From Rhodobacter xanthinilyticus (lineage in GTDB: Bacteria > Pseudomonadota > Alphaproteobacteria > Rhodobacterales > Rhodobacteraceae), in assembly GCF_001856665.1 (NCBI RefSeq), contig NZ_CP017782.1, positions 1-64,000 on the forward strand: DNA of 64,000 bases. The letters run 5' to 3'. The position numbers and the translations under genes were made by a program. Below are positions 63,727-64,000 of the stretch, piece after piece; within the stretch, counting starts at the first letter, position 1; the number at the start of each line of letters is the position of its first letter. Under the pieces are notes generated by a model. The model did not search any database. It was given only the letters and a program-made list of their open reading frames with translations, and was not told where the DNA came from.

Positions 63727-64000
63727 TTGTCCCTTACATCGGCACAGAAGTTTCTTTGGGTTTTGGCAGGCGTGGCAGCGCTTGCCTTCGTATGGCTCTT
63801 GCTATGGTCCGATTATCGTGCCGATAGCGCCCGAACTGACGCCGAGCCGCCTTTTTTCGCTGAGTTCGAACTGACGGACCACCAGGGTATGGTTCAAACC
63901 GAGGAGGACTTTGCGGGGCGCTGGATGCTGGTTTTTTTCGGCTTTACCAACTGCCCCGACGTCTGCCCGACGACCCTATCTGAGGTCGCGGCGGTGATGG
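63727..64000 (+). CDS. SCO1/SenC-family copper chaperone, 3' end outside window
   Basis: TTG start at 63727 with AGG just upstream (no in-frame ATG after the upstream stop). A membrane anchor (FLWVLAGVAALAFVWLLLW) is followed by the thioredoxin fold, FELTDHQGMVQTEEDFAGRW and FFGFTNCPDVCPTTLSEV, with the copper-binding CPDVCP motif. Supplies copper to cytochrome oxidase or handles redox stress. The His ligand lies beyond the window. Confidence 0.88.
   Translation, partial: MSLTSAQKFLWVLAGVAALAFVWLLLWSDYRADSARTDAEPPFFAEFELTDHQGMVQTEEDFAGRWMLVFFGFTNCPDVCPTTLSEVAAVM

Noticed and set aside
63582-63827. Plus-strand 81-codon open frame before SCO
   Set aside because: It runs through the MerR operator in a different frame from SCO and has no domain.

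Overview
The window looks like a GC-rich alphaproteobacterial replicon, most likely from the Rhodobacterales (Roseobacter/Paracoccaceae type). The grounds are codon style, tightly overlapping ATGA operons, an NtrC-like regulator without the sigma54 contact loop, and a RepABC-era style plasmid VirB cluster. No tRNA, rRNA or CRISPR array was recognised.

Region 1 (1-4218): end of a glycerol-type ABC transporter binding protein, then glpK, an iron-type alcohol dehydrogenase, an outer-membrane beta-barrel protein and a small secreted protein. The last four each carry single-base frameshifts, which look more like sequence error or very recent decay than old pseudogenes.

Region 2 (4288-15486, minus strand): a respiratory molybdoenzyme locus. 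It encodes a small secreted protein, a secreted protein that is about 30 percent methionine (MSGMGG repeats), a membrane-anchored hexaheme cytochrome c fusion, a Tat-exported DmsA-like catalytic subunit with a Cys-to-His change in its Fe-S motif, a DmsB-like Fe-S subunit, a TorD-like chaperone, a multi-cluster ferredoxin, a haem-motif sensor kinase and a divergent NtrC-like regulator. No DmsC anchor is present, so electrons probably pass through the hexaheme protein. Two mirror-image 13-bp palindromes 63 bp apart lie upstream. This is the best candidate for an undescribed system.

Region 3 (16160-38180): an IS-riddled remnant of a capsule/exopolysaccharide locus (nucleotide-sugar dehydrogenase, Wza-like exporter, KpsS-like fragment), a broken pair of phage-type regulators, and an unknown four-gene operon. 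Elements of the IS3-like, IS1380, IS21, IS256, IS110/IS1111, IS66 and IS5 types are present, several nested.

Region 4 (38259-51767): a VirB-type type IV secretion operon (VirB1-6, 8-11) on the minus strand, an outward TrbM-like gene on the plus strand, and a parDE toxin-antitoxin pair. A 31-bp promoter-like element is shared by the two outward transcription units. VirD4 and a relaxase are not in the window.

Region 5 (51975-60409): an HTH gene split by an IS3 element, followed by a four-layer nest of insertion sequences.

Region 6 (60410-64000): metal-response genes: a truncated SpoIIAA-like gene, two CDF efflux proteins, a transglutaminase-like gene, a MerR regulator with a classic long-spacer operator, and the start of a divergent SCO1/SenC gene that runs off the window.
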